A stretch of DNA of 41,524 bases from JBDKVA01 sp039679375 (GCA_039679375.1 JBDKVA010000163.1:1-41524); one strand, 5' to 3'; shown: positions 1 to 8,472, numbered from the stretch's first letter. Notes: generated from the letters alone by a model not told the origin. Made by a program: numbers and translations.

Positions 1-1159
1 AAAGGCATTTGTAATGGCGGAGTTCGGTGTAACGGAAGGGTTTACGCACACTGACGCCGTCGTATTGAATATCGAAGAAAAAACTGTTGAACAGGGCGGT
101 AGGACAGCTATCCCGGATACCAGTGCAAGATGCCCGGAAGATATATTGAAAATAATTACGGCGATGGAGCAGAACATGACGGATCTCTTTACAGGGCGGA
201 TCCAGCCAAATAGCCCTGCCGTAGTTAATGCCGACGGCATGCTTTCCCTGTCCATACCGGCAGGCGCTCTGCCCTCGGCTGCTGATATCGCAATAAGAAG
301 GGTGACGGATACCGGCGGCCTTATGGGCTGGTTTCCCGGTTTGAGGCTTTTAAGCCCCGTATACGACATAAAGCTGGCAAACGGCATAAAACCTGTATTG
401 CCTGTCACAGTGAATTTCAGGCTGGGTGCCGGTTATACGGCTGATAACGGGAATATTGCATTTTATAAGCTTGATGAAGAAACCGGAGCATGGGAGTACA
501 TCGGCGGGAGCATTGATATAAACGGCGTCATATCAGTCCGCTTGTCGGGCTTCAGTAAATATGCCGTTATTGAAAACAGCGATCTGAGGCTATTTAAAGA
601 TATTACCCCGGGCAGATGGTCGAAGGACCCCATATATTCCCTGACATACCTGAAAATTGTGGAAGGCGAAGAGCAAAGAGGGACATACTGTTTTTATCCC
701 GAAAGAAATATCACAAGGGCGGAATTCATTAAAATGCTGTGTGCTTCCCTTGACCTTGACAAGCTTGATACAAATGATGTGAAATTGCCGTTTTCCGATA
801 CGGCCAGGATACCGGGCTGGGCTGCGGGATATATACGGCCGGCTTACAAATACGGCCTGGTGGAGGGAAGGACCGACAATGGGCGAGTATTGGCCGATGC
901 TGATAAAAATATCACCCGTGAAGAGGCGTGCGCAATTCTAGGCAGAACGCTTGATATTTCCGCCAGGCCGGGACGTGCATATTTTTCCGACAGGAGCAGT
1001 ATTTCGGAATACGCGCTTAATTATATTGACGTGCTTGCAGATATGGGAGTGGTAAACGGGAATACCGACAATACCTTCAGGCCCGGAAGCCTGCTTACGC
1101 GTGAGGAGGCCGCCGCAATCATCGACAGGTATCTGAAGGCCAGGCAGGCTCGTAAATGA
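1..1159 (+). CDS. C-terminal part of an S-layer-homology (SLH) domain surface protein (5' truncated by window)
   Basis: The frame is open from base 2, so the visible 385 or so residues are the end of a longer protein and its true start lies outside the window. Residues ~75-190 look like a ZU5-type beta domain (IPAGALP near the front, FSKYAVIE at the end). Three SLH repeats follow: a degenerate one beginning FKDITPG, a second with LPFSDTARIPGWA ... NITREEA, and a third with YFSDRSSISEYA ... LLTREEAAAII. SLH triplets hold exported proteins to secondary cell-wall polysaccharide, so this is very probably an envelope-anchored protein whose catalytic or binding part is upstream. It is followed by a terminator and is not cotranscribed with the permease. 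The SLH call is firm; the protein's role is unknown. Confidence 0.9.
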   Translation, partial: KAFVMAEFGVTEGFTHTDAVVLNIEEKTVEQGGRTAIPDTSARCPEDILKIITAMEQNMTDLFTGRIQPNSPAVVNADGMLSLSIPAGALPSAADIAIRRVTDTGGLMGWFPGLRLLSPVYDIKLANGIKPVLPVTVNFRLGAGYTADNGNIAFYKLDEETGAWEYIGGSIDINGVISVRLSGFSKYAVIENSDLRLFKDITPGRWSKDPIYSLTYLKIVEGEEQRGTYCFYPERNITRAEFIKMLCASLDLDKLDTNDVKLPFSDTARIPGWAAGYIRPAYKYGLVEGRTDNGRVLADADKNITREEACAILGRTLDISARPGRAYFSDRSSISEYALNYIDVLADMGVVNGNTDNTFRPGSLLTREEAAAIIDRYLKARQARK

Positions 1160-1204
1160 TATAAAATACGGGCAATCACTAACAGGCAATGATAAAGACA
1201 TAAT

Positions 1205-1251
1205 AATACGAATGTTTTTTATAGATATTTAAAAAATGTTCGTATTTTTTT
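1205..1251 (+). terminator. Intrinsic terminator after the SLH gene
   Basis: Arms 1205-1220 and 1231-1246 pair as AATACGAA..TTTTTT with AAAAAA..TTCGTATT, with one 2-base internal mismatch and a 10-base loop, and run directly into a T tract. It ends transcription of the SLH gene. Confidence 0.85.
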
Positions 1252-1261
1252 CTGTTCTCGG

Positions 1262-1291
1262 TTGACAAAGAGACATCTCATTTGATAGTAT
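1262..1291 (+). promoter_or_regulatory. Sigma-A type promoter of the purine permease
   Basis: TTGACA at 1262-1267 is followed by an 18-base spacer and TAGTAT at 1286-1291. A start near 1298 would leave a leader of about 245 bases before the permease start codon. Confidence 0.6.
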
Positions 1292-1297
1292 TAGTAT

Positions 1298-1544
1298 TGT
1301 GAAAAAGATGCTGTTCATATGGCGTGAAGTGCCCGAAATCAGCGGATTTGAAGGTACCTGTTGAAAAAGGGCGGCGTTGTATGTAAAAGCGGCCTCTTAT
1401 ACTTCATATAAGAAATATGCACCACCCAAGTATTATAAAGGAATTATTGTACGAACACTAAATGTATTTGGTACAGGCTTGACCGGACGTGCAAAAGCGG
1501 CCGTTTTGAGTAATTATTTCTTAATTTTATGGGAGGGGTAGTTT
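1298..1544 (+). other. Long untranslated leader of the purine permease, no recognised riboswitch
   Basis: About 245 bases between the predicted transcription start and the permease gene carry no convincing ORF. The leader contains AAAAGCGGCC twice (from 1385 and from 1493). A box with the CGAACA core lies at 1447-1459. I looked for the conserved loop sequences of the guanine/adenine riboswitch (GTTTCTACC, CCGTAAA-like) and for ykkC-type signatures and did not find them. A regulatory function is plausible from the length alone. Confidence 0.3.
1447..1459 (+). promoter_or_regulatory. Weak PurBox-like sequence upstream of the permease
   Basis: TTGTACGAACACT matches 9 of 13 positions of the Bacillus PurR box AWWWCCGAACWWT, including the CGAACA core. 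A similar site lies before purE. It sits well downstream of the predicted promoter, which argues against a classical operator, so the call is tentative. Confidence 0.2.
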
Positions 1545-2933
1545 ATGGACAGGCTATTCAAGCTCAAGGAACATGGCACCAATGTGAGGACAGAAGTCCT
1601 TGCAGGGTTGACAACGTTTGTAACAATGGCCTACATTATGTTTGTCAATCCGTTGATTCTTTCTACAACAGGTATGGATCAGAAAGCAGTATTCGTCGCA
1701 ACAATTCTCGCAGCGGCAATCGCGACATTTGTAATGGCATTTGTTGCAAATGTTCCATATGCACAGGCTCCGGGAATGGGTTTGAATGCATTCTTTACTT
1801 ATACTGTATGTTTGGGTATGGGTATCAAATGGGAACAGGCTCTGGGCATCGTTTTTATCTGCGGTCTCATTAATATCGTAATTACAGTAACCAAGATAAG
1901 AAAGATGATTATCTATGCGATTCCACAGTCGCTCCAATATGCAATAAGCGGCGGCATTGGACTGTTTATAGCTTACATAGGCTTTATGGACGGACACCTC
2001 CTTGACTTCACGCCCCAGGGAGAAGCGAATGTGATAGGTAATTTCGGAAAAGTAGTTCCCGCACTGGTGAACTTTACAGATCCGGTTTCCGTACTCACAC
2101 TTATTGGCGTAGTGATCATTGTCGTATTGATGCTCTTGAAAGTAAAGGGAGCCATGCTCATCGGCATTATTTTAACTACCATTATTGGTATCCCCATGGG
2201 AGTCACACAGATACCCCAGATCACCGCAGAATCATTTATTCCCCCAAGTCTGGCTCCGACTTTCTTCAAGCTGGATGTTTTCGGACTTTTCAAGGATATT
2301 TCACAACTGCCGAAAATACTGACGCTCATACTGGCGTTCAGCCTTGCAGATACATTTGACACCATAGGCACCTTCCTTGGTACGGGAAGAAAGACCGGCA
2401 TATTTGATAACAAAGACGAAGAATCGCTTCAAAAGGGTAAAGGCTTCTCTTCCAAGCTCGACAGGGCATTATTTGCAGATGCAACAGCTACTTCCGTAGG
2501 CGCACTGCTAGGCACAAGCAATACGACAACTTATGTAGAAAGTGCGGCCGGTATAGCAGTAGGCGGAAAGACTGGCCTGACCTCGGCTGTTGTCGGCATA
2601 CTGTTCCTTGCATCCTTATTCCTGTCGCCTATAGCGCTCATGGTGCCGGGTGCTGCAACAGCACCGGCGCTTATCGTAGTCGGCATCCTGATGATAGAAT
2701 CGCTGGCGAAAATAAAATGGGAAGATTTTGAAGAAGCGGCTGCTGCATTCTTCACGGCTGTTGTAATGCCATTCAGCTACAGCATCGCAACTGGCGTTGC
2801 AGCAGGCTTTATTTTCTACTGCCTGGCGAAAATCTGCAAACGCAAGGCAAAGGAAGTTCACCCGATCATGTACATTGTTACGGCGCTGTTCCTTTTGAAA
2901 TATGTGTTTGATGCGCTGCAGCTGTTTGCATAA
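1545..2933 (+). CDS. pbuG: NCS2-family purine permease (guanine/hypoxanthine, PbuG/PbuO type)
   Basis: This 462-residue polytopic membrane protein belongs to the AzgA-like branch of NCS2 nucleobase permeases, which import guanine, hypoxanthine or adenine with protons. The N-terminus has the family block GLTTFVTMAYIMFVNP (residues ~21-36). Further on are APGMGLNAFF (~75-84), the central ADTFDTIGTFLGTG segment (~264-277), TSNTTTYVESAAGIAVGG (~325-342) and about twelve hydrophobic helices. Length is normal for the family. The start is supported by GGGAGGGG eight bases upstream. The gene is monocistronic, between its own promoter and a terminator, directly before the purine operon, which fits a salvage/de novo pairing. 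Exact substrate preference (PbuG or PbuO) cannot be read from sequence. Confidence 0.9.
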   Translation: MDRLFKLKEHGTNVRTEVLAGLTTFVTMAYIMFVNPLILSTTGMDQKAVFVATILAAAIATFVMAFVANVPYAQAPGMGLNAFFTYTVCLGMGIKWEQALGIVFICGLINIVITVTKIRKMIIYAIPQSLQYAISGGIGLFIAYIGFMDGHLLDFTPQGEANVIGNFGKVVPALVNFTDPVSVLTLIGVVIIVVLMLLKVKGAMLIGIILTTIIGIPMGVTQIPQITAESFIPPSLAPTFFKLDVFGLFKDISQLPKILTLILAFSLADTFDTIGTFLGTGRKTGIFDNKDEESLQKGKGFSSKLDRALFADATATSVGALLGTSNTTTYVESAAGIAVGGKTGLTSAVVGILFLASLFLSPIALMVPGAATAPALIVVGILMIESLAKIKWEDFEEAAAAFFTAVVMPFSYSIATGVAAGFIFYCLAKICKRKAKEVHPIMYIVTALFLLKYVFDALQLFA

Positions 2934-2943
2934 AATAAATAAT

Positions 2944-2975
2944 GAAGTCCGCCCGCCAAGCGGGCTTCTTGTTTT
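2944..2975 (+). terminator. Intrinsic terminator after the permease
   Basis: GCCCGC (2951-2956) and GCGGGC (2960-2965) form a GC-rich stem with a CAA loop, flanked by GAAG/CTTC, and are followed by TTGTTTT. Confidence 0.85.
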
Positions 2976-3064
2976 CAAGGCATCGAAACCGTACCTGGAA
3001 CGGCTTTTATAGCTTAAGAAAAAGGCAGGATTCGGCGCCTTGAAAGCAGGAAAAATATTTATTG

Positions 3065-3081
3065 CCGGTTCATCGAACCGG
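3065..3081 (+). repeat. Perfect short hairpin in the purE upstream region
   Basis: CCGGTTC, ATC, GAACCGG: seven perfect base pairs with a 3-base loop, without a following T tract. It lies about 15 bases before the PurBox-like sequence and could be an operator or an RNA hairpin. No function is assigned. Confidence 0.4.
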
Positions 3082-3093
3082 GTAGTTGTAATA

Positions 3094-3106
3094 AAGCACG
3101 AACAAT
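3094..3106 (+). promoter_or_regulatory. PurBox-like sequence upstream of purE
   Basis: AAGCACGAACAAT matches 10 of 13 positions of the Bacillus PurR box AWWWCCGAACWWT. It lies about 50 bases before purE, where an operator would be expected. A second inverted box, normally needed for strong PurR binding, was not found. Confidence 0.3.
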
Positions 3107-3156
3107 ATCAAATGCAGTATCAGCGATAAAAATGGGTGCATAAACGGAGGTATGGA

Positions 3157-3675
3157 ATGAGCAGTGTGAAAAAACCAAAAGTTGCGGTAGTAATGGGAAG
3201 CGACTCGGATTTACCGGTATTGAAAAGCTGTATAAAACTTTTGAAATCATTCGGGGCAGAGGTCGAAGTGCTTGTGTGTTCCGCTCACAGGACGCCGCAG
3301 AAAGCGGCTGAGTTTGCAACGAATGCAGAGGCAAACGGCATAGAGGTCATCATCGCAGCAGCCGGCAAAGCGGCTCATCTGCCCGGAGTCATTGCTTCAT
3401 TCACCCCGCTGCCGGTCATCGGCATACCGGTCAAATCGTCCACAATGGACGGTCTGGATTCCCTGCTGTCCATCGTGCAGATGCCGGCAGGCATACCTGT
3501 GGCGACCGTAGCGATAGACGGAGCTGACAATGCAGCTTTGCTGGCAATACAGATCATGTCGGGAGCATATCCTGAGTTCAGGGAGAAGATGAGGGAGTAC
3601 AAGCGGGATCTTGCCCGCAAGGTGGAGCAGAAAAACGCCAAGCTGCAGGAAGCATTTGAAAAGGAAGACTTTTAA
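3157..3675 (+). CDS. purE: N5-carboxyaminoimidazole ribonucleotide mutase, class I PurE
   Basis: PurE converts N5-CAIR to CAIR in de novo purine synthesis. The 172-residue product has GSDSD at 14-18, the catalytic histidine H44 in SAHRTP, and AAGKAAHLPG, the class I signature. VKSSTMDGLDSLLSIVQMP follows, where class I enzymes carry the substrate-binding loop. The frame is open from a GTG at 3136, but the ATG at 3157 has CGGAGG six bases upstream and is the better start. It is the first gene of a five-gene purine run; purF begins 36 bases later. A class I PurE normally needs PurK, which is not in the window. The call is firm. Confidence 0.96.
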   Translation: MSSVKKPKVAVVMGSDSDLPVLKSCIKLLKSFGAEVEVLVCSAHRTPQKAAEFATNAEANGIEVIIAAAGKAAHLPGVIASFTPLPVIGIPVKSSTMDGLDSLLSIVQMPAGIPVATVAIDGADNAALLAIQIMSGAYPEFREKMREYKRDLARKVEQKNAKLQEAFEKEDF

Positions 3676-3711
3676 AGTGCACATAAGGTATCAAGGAAGA
3701 GGATTTGCCAA

Positions 3712-5262
3712 ATGAAATTCAATTACAGCAATAACAATGGAATAGAGTTGGAAGAGCAAGGCGGCGTCATGCCCGGAAAGCTTCATGAAGAATGCGGCGT
3801 ATTCGGCATATTCAACAATGACAAATTTGATGTGGCGCGCGCCACGTATCACGGCCTGTACGCATTGCAGCACAGGGGACAGGAAAGCGCGGGCATCGCG
3901 GTAAACGACGAGGGCGTCATCCTCCACCACAAGGACATGGGGCTGGTGCCTGAAATATTCAACGAAGTCGTACTAAACCATCTGAAGGGCCGGATCGCCA
4001 TAGGCCATGTCAGATATTCCACTACAGGCGGGAGTATCAGGGAAAATGCCCAGCCGATGGTGGTAAAATACAAAATCGGGCAGATTGCGCTGGCACATAA
4101 CGGTAATCTGGTCAATGCCGCAGAGCTGCGGTCAAAGATGGAGGAAAACGGCGCGATATTTCAGACCACGAGCGATACGGAAGTCATAGCGAACCTCATA
4201 TCAAGATTCAGAGTAAGCTGCAATAACATTGAAGAGACTCTTCAGAAGGTCATGCAGACGATCAGCGGCTCTTATGCCGTAGTGATGATTACGCCAAAAA
4301 GGCTCGTGGGATTTCGCGATCCGCATGGTATCAGGCCGCTTTGCATTGGAAAGGCGGAAAACTCCTATGTTCTGGCTTCCGAATCCTGCGCGCTTGACGC
4401 CGTTGGAGCAGAACTGATCAGGGATATCATGCCGGGAGAGATCGTACTCATTGGAGATGACGGGGTTCATTCCATTCAGACGGCAAGTCCGGGACTATCT
4501 TCCGGCCTGCCCTATGCAGATCGTTCTGCCGGAAGCGAGCCACCGCTTTCACATGCATGCCCGTTTGATTGTTCAGCAATCAGCCGGCCATCAAACCTTT
4601 GCATATTTGAGTTTGTATATTTCGCCCGTCCTGACAGTGTGATTGACGGCGTAAGCGTGCTGCAGGCGAGAATCGAAGCCGGAAAGCGCCTTGCCATCGA
4701 GCATCCGGTTGAAGCGGACGTTGTCATCGGCGCGCCGGATGGCGGTCTTAACGCCGCACTCGGCTATTCCAGACAGTCCGGCATACCTTACGGCCATGGC
4801 CTTTTAAAGAACAGGTACGTAGGCAGGACCTTCATTCAGCCCGAGCAGGGGCAGAGGGAATCCGGCGTACGCATTAAATTTAATGCAATGAAGTCGGAAG
4901 TTGCTGGCAAGCGGGTCATCATGGTCGACGACTCCATCGTAAGGGGCACTACGACAAGAAGGATCGTACAAATGCTCAAGGATGCGGGGGCGAAAGAGGT
5001 ACACATGCGTGTCAGCTCGCCTCCATATAAATTTCCATGCTATTTCGGGATCGACATATCATCATCAAAGCAACTGGTTGCCTCAAAGCATACTGTGGAG
5101 GGAATCTGTGAAATGATCGGGGCGGACAGCCTCGGATACCTCAGCCTGGAGGGACTTCTAAGTATTGCTTCCAGTGCCAGATGCGGTTTCTGTACTGCCT
5201 GCTTTAATTCGACCTATCCGATGAAAGTACCTCCGGAAGGCGATAAATTTTCATGCGGTTAG
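3712..5262 (+). CDS. purF: Amidophosphoribosyltransferase PurF, [4Fe-4S] type, with an unusual inter-domain insertion
   Basis: PurF makes phosphoribosylamine from PRPP and glutamine, the first committed step of purine synthesis. The N-terminal propeptide ends before the nucleophile C28 (CGVFGIF). The Ntn glutaminase domain covers ~28-255 and the phosphoribosyltransferase domain ~295-500, with the PRPP loop VDDSIVRGT at 405-413. Cysteines C297, C443 and the CGFCTAC cluster at 491-497 are consistent with the Fe-S cluster of the Bacillus-type enzyme. At 516 residues it is about 40 longer than usual. Most of the excess is residues ~258-293, Ser/Pro rich with two extra cysteines (C283, C287), at the domain junction. 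The start at 3712 has AGGAAGAGGA upstream; M20 would give a shorter propeptide. A PDGG motif replaces the common PDSS/PDSG. Confidence 0.95.
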   Translation: MKFNYSNNNGIELEEQGGVMPGKLHEECGVFGIFNNDKFDVARATYHGLYALQHRGQESAGIAVNDEGVILHHKDMGLVPEIFNEVVLNHLKGRIAIGHVRYSTTGGSIRENAQPMVVKYKIGQIALAHNGNLVNAAELRSKMEENGAIFQTTSDTEVIANLISRFRVSCNNIEETLQKVMQTISGSYAVVMITPKRLVGFRDPHGIRPLCIGKAENSYVLASESCALDAVGAELIRDIMPGEIVLIGDDGVHSIQTASPGLSSGLPYADRSAGSEPPLSHACPFDCSAISRPSNLCIFEFVYFARPDSVIDGVSVLQARIEAGKRLAIEHPVEADVVIGAPDGGLNAALGYSRQSGIPYGHGLLKNRYVGRTFIQPEQGQRESGVRIKFNAMKSEVAGKRVIMVDDSIVRGTTTRRIVQMLKDAGAKEVHMRVSSPPYKFPCYFGIDISSSKQLVASKHTVEGICEMIGADSLGYLSLEGLLSIASSARCGFCTACFNSTYPMKVPPEGDKFSCG

Positions 5263-5308
5263 CACAGGAGTGCGATGATGCGTGTTTAGTATGACTTAAT
5301 AAATAGAA

Positions 5309-5324
5309 CGGCCTGTACAGGCCG
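5309..5324. repeat. 16-bp perfect palindrome between purF and purM
   Basis: CGGCCTGTACAGGCCG is exactly its own reverse complement and lies in the 109-base gap between purF and purM. It has no T tract, so it is not a standard terminator. It may be a protein-binding site or an mRNA-processing hairpin. Confidence 0.5.
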
Positions 5325-5371
5325 GATGAGAATATAATCAAGAGGGAATATCAATTGGGGAGGATGCTGAA

Positions 5372-6394
5372 ATGATAGATTACAAAGCTGCCGGCGTAGA
5401 TGTGGAAGCCGGTTACGAAGCTGTCAGGCTGATGAGAAATGACGTTAAAAGGACCTTCAGGCCTGAAGTACTGACGGATATAGGAGGGTTCGGTGGACTA
5501 TTCTCACTGGACAAAAACAAATATGAGGAACCGGTATTGGTTTCCGGGACGGATGGCGTCGGTACGAAGCTTAAGATCGCATTTTTGATGGATAAGCATA
5601 ACACCATCGGGATCGACGCAGTGGCAATGTGCGTGAATGATATCATATGCGGAGGCGCAGAGCCGTTATTCTTTTTGGACTACATAGCGCTGGGTAAAAA
5701 CAGGCCTGAAAAAGTAGCGCAGATCGTAAAAGGCGTTTCAGAGGGCTGCATCATGTCAGGCTGTTCTCTGGTCGGCGGCGAGACTGCCGAAATGCCCGGC
5801 TTCTACCCTGAAGACGAATACGACATCGCGGGCTTTGCAGTAGGTGTTGTCGATAAGAAGAAAATCATCGACGGCAAAAACATCACCGAAGGCGACAAGC
5901 TGATCGGATTAGCTTCATCAGGACTTCACAGCAACGGTTATTCGCTTGTGCGAAAGCTGCTGAACCCAACAAAAGAAAATATCCGCGGGTATGTGGAGCA
6001 ATGCTGTTCGAGCCTTGGGGAGGAATTGCTGAAGCCAACAAGGATTTATGTAAAAACGATCCTGCAGCTCAAGGAAAAATTCCAGATAAAAGGTATTTCA
6101 CATATTACGGGCGGCGGCTTTATTGAAAATATTCCAAGAATGATCCCGGATGGATACAGAGTTCATATTAATATGGGTACATGGCCTGTACTTCCTGTAT
6201 TCAGCCTTCTTCAGAAAATTGGGGAGCTTAGCGTCAGGAGTATTTACAACACCTTCAACATGGGTATCGGAATGGTGCTTGCAGTGGATCCCGAAATTGC
6301 AGGCAATGTACTGCAAACCCTGAAAGCGCTGGGAGAGAAGGCCTATATAATAGGCGAAGTAGTAAAGGGAGAAGCCGGAGTAGATCTATGTTAA
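5372..6394 (+). CDS. purM: Phosphoribosylformylglycinamidine cyclo-ligase (AIR synthetase)
   Basis: PurM closes the imidazole ring, turning FGAM plus ATP into AIR. The 340-residue protein is of normal length. It shows the family blocks FGGLFSL (~36-42), SGTDGVGTKLKIA (~58-70), AMCVNDIICGGAEPLFFLDY (~85-104), SLVGGETAEMPGFY (~134-147) and GLASSGLHSNGYSLVRK (~182-198). The start has GGGGAGGA eleven bases upstream. The stop overlaps the purN start by seven bases, so the two are translationally coupled. Its substrate-making partners PurS/PurQ/PurL must be encoded elsewhere. No key residue appears to be missing. Confidence 0.97.
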   Translation: MIDYKAAGVDVEAGYEAVRLMRNDVKRTFRPEVLTDIGGFGGLFSLDKNKYEEPVLVSGTDGVGTKLKIAFLMDKHNTIGIDAVAMCVNDIICGGAEPLFFLDYIALGKNRPEKVAQIVKGVSEGCIMSGCSLVGGETAEMPGFYPEDEYDIAGFAVGVVDKKKIIDGKNITEGDKLIGLASSGLHSNGYSLVRKLLNPTKENIRGYVEQCCSSLGEELLKPTRIYVKTILQLKEKFQIKGISHITGGGFIENIPRMIPDGYRVHINMGTWPVLPVFSLLQKIGELSVRSIYNTFNMGIGMVLAVDPEIAGNVLQTLKALGEKAYIIGEVVKGEAGVDLC

Positions 6395-7020
6395 AGCTGG
6401 GAGTTTTAGTTTCCGGAGGTGGTACGAACCTCCAGGCCATCATTGATAAGATAAAAAGCGGCTATCTGCCGAACTGCAGGATCGTTACCGTGGTATCGAG
6501 CAGGCAGGGAGTCTATGCTCTTGAAAGGGCACAGCGGAATGACATTCCAAACACCTGCATATCAAAAAAAGGTTTTGCGGATGCAGAGGATTTCGACCGG
6601 GCGATGCTGGAGCATTTCAAAAAGTATGAGGTGGAACTGGTCGTCCTGGCAGGCTATTTGTCCATGCTCGGAGAAGGATTTGTGAACGAGTACAGAAACA
6701 GGATTATCAACATACATCCGGCTCTGATCCCATCCTTTTGCGGGAAAGGCTATTATGGCATTGCTCCGCATGTGAAGGCGCTGGAATATGGTGTAAAGGT
6801 GACTGGCGCAACCGTTCATTTTGTGGATTACGAATACGATTCAGGGCCTATAATCCTGCAAAAGGCTGTTGCGGTGAAGGAGGACGATACACCGGAATCG
6901 CTGCAGCAAAGAGTGATGCGAGAGGCGGAATGGGAACTGCTGCCGCAGGCGATCAGGCTGTACTCGGAAGGCAGACTGGAGATCGAAGGCCGCAGGGTAA
7001 GGATATTAAAACTGGTATAA
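6388..7020 (+). CDS. purN: Phosphoribosylglycinamide formyltransferase (GAR transformylase, folate dependent)
   Basis: PurN transfers a formyl group from 10-formyl-tetrahydrofolate to GAR. The 210-residue product carries LVSGGGTNLQAII near the start for phosphoribosyl binding. The NIHPALIPSFCGKGYYGI block supplies the catalytic Asn and His, and TGATVHFVDYEYDSGPII contains the catalytic Asp. The form with CGKGYYG after the active site is typical of clostridial enzymes. Its start codon lies inside the purM stop region (7-base overlap). purD follows 15 bases later, where many related operons place purH. Length and motifs are intact. Confidence 0.96.
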   Translation: MLKLGVLVSGGGTNLQAIIDKIKSGYLPNCRIVTVVSSRQGVYALERAQRNDIPNTCISKKGFADAEDFDRAMLEHFKKYEVELVVLAGYLSMLGEGFVNEYRNRIINIHPALIPSFCGKGYYGIAPHVKALEYGVKVTGATVHFVDYEYDSGPIILQKAVAVKEDDTPESLQQRVMREAEWELLPQAIRLYSEGRLEIEGRRVRILKLV

Positions 7021-7035
7021 AGGAGGAACAAAAAA

Positions 7036-8298
7036 ATGAAGGTTTTAATAATTGGCGGTGGCGGACGTGAACATGCACTCGCATGGAAAATTGCACAAAG
7101 CCCGAAGGTTGACAAGCTTTACTGTGCACCGGGAAATGGCGGAATAGCGGCACTGGCACAGTGCGTTCCGATAAAAGCACTGGACATAGAGGGTGTTGTG
7201 CGCTTTTCCAGAGAAGAGCAGATCGACCTGGTCATGGTGGCGCCGGATGACCCGCTGGCAGCAGGTATGGTGGATGCACTGGATGCGGCAGGCATCAGAG
7301 CATTCGGCCCCCGGAAAAATGCGGCTGTCATTGAAAGCAGCAAGGCTTTCTCAAAAAATCTGATGAAGAAATACGGCATTCCGACAGCCGACTATGAAGT
7401 TTTTGATAACATGGAGGAAGCAATTTCCTACCTTCAAAAAAGCAGCTTTCCAATAGTAGTAAAAGCTGATGGACTGGCCCTGGGCAAGGGCGTTATCATT
7501 GCGCAGGATCTTGAAGAAGCGAGTAAAGCAGTACATGAAATGATGTCGGACAAAAGGTTCGGAAGCGCAGGAGACCGGATTGTAATAGAAGAATTTTTAG
7601 AAGGGCCTGAGGTATCCATCCTTGCCTTTACCGACGGTAAAACAGTTGTCCCGATGGTCAGCTCGCAGGATTACAAGCGTGCCCTTGACAATGACGAAGG
7701 ACTTAACACGGGCGGTATGGGGACATTTTCACCCAGTAGGCTTTATACGGACGAGCTGGATTCTTATTGTATGGAACATATCTTCAGACCAACGATTGAA
7801 GCAATGAACAGAGAAAACAGAAAATTTAAAGGTGTGCTCTATTTTGGACTGATACTGACTGAAAATGGGCCAAAGGTGCTCGAATACAACGCCAGGTTTG
7901 GCGATCCGGAAACTCAGGTCGTATTGCCTCGTCTTAAAACGGATATCATTGACATTTTCAATGCAGTTATTGACGAAACGCTCGATTCTGCTAAAATCGA
8001 ATGGGATAATAATGCTGCTGTCTGCGTAATACTGGCATCGGGCGGATATCCGGGCAAATATGCAACAGGGCTTGAAATAAGCGGCCTTAAGGAAGCTGAA
8101 AAGGATCCGTCTGTTATTTTGTTCCATGCAGGCACGAAGCTTGAGTCCGGCCGGCTTTTTACTTCGGGCGGGAGGGTGCTCGGTGTTACGGCAACAGCCG
8201 GATCAATGGATAAGGCCAGGGAAAAGGCGTATGCCGCGGTGGGCAAGGTCCGCTTCGAAGGTATGCATTACAGAAAGGATATCGGGATCAAGGCTTAG
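7036..8298 (+). CDS. purD: Phosphoribosylamine-glycine ligase (GAR synthetase)
   Basis: PurD joins phosphoribosylamine and glycine with ATP. The 420-residue protein has GGGGREHA at 7-14 and an ATP-grasp domain from about residue 100 to 310, with VVKADGLALGKGV (~141-153), QDYKRALDNDEGLNTGGMG (~211-229) and EYNARFGDPETQ (~282-293) as nucleotide- and metal-binding segments. A C-terminal rudiment domain follows. APDDPLAAG replaces the more common GPEAPLVAG, a variant I associate with clostridial enzymes. The ribosome site AAAGGAGG is very strong. It is the last gene of the purine run; no clear terminator follows before nadD, only a 12-bp palindrome (CCGGTTAACCGG, 8408-8419). Confidence 0.97.
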   Translation: MKVLIIGGGGREHALAWKIAQSPKVDKLYCAPGNGGIAALAQCVPIKALDIEGVVRFSREEQIDLVMVAPDDPLAAGMVDALDAAGIRAFGPRKNAAVIESSKAFSKNLMKKYGIPTADYEVFDNMEEAISYLQKSSFPIVVKADGLALGKGVIIAQDLEEASKAVHEMMSDKRFGSAGDRIVIEEFLEGPEVSILAFTDGKTVVPMVSSQDYKRALDNDEGLNTGGMGTFSPSRLYTDELDSYCMEHIFRPTIEAMNRENRKFKGVLYFGLILTENGPKVLEYNARFGDPETQVVLPRLKTDIIDIFNAVIDETLDSAKIEWDNNAAVCVILASGGYPGKYATGLEISGLKEAEKDPSVILFHAGTKLESGRLFTSGGRVLGVTATAGSMDKAREKAYAAVGKVRFEGMHYRKDIGIKA

Positions 8299-8472
8299 CA
8301 TAACCAGGTTGGAGTTATACTTTAAATTCGAGTAAAGCTTCAAGTAAGAGTTTTGAATCAAGTATTGCACTGGTTAGCATTTAGAATAAATCATTCCTCC
8401 GGTTGAACCGGTTAACCGGCATGCCAGCATATGGAACATATTTGCGGGACAGCTGATATGAAAGGAAGGAAT

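Noticed and set aside
1298..1544. Purine riboswitch or other known riboswitch in the permease leader
   Set aside because: The conserved loop and junction sequences of the guanine/adenine class and ykkC-type signatures were not found, so only a long leader is reported.
1973..2413. Reverse-strand reading frames inside the permease and purine genes
   Set aside because: They are shadows of the plus-strand genes, lack ribosome sites and show no protein family features.
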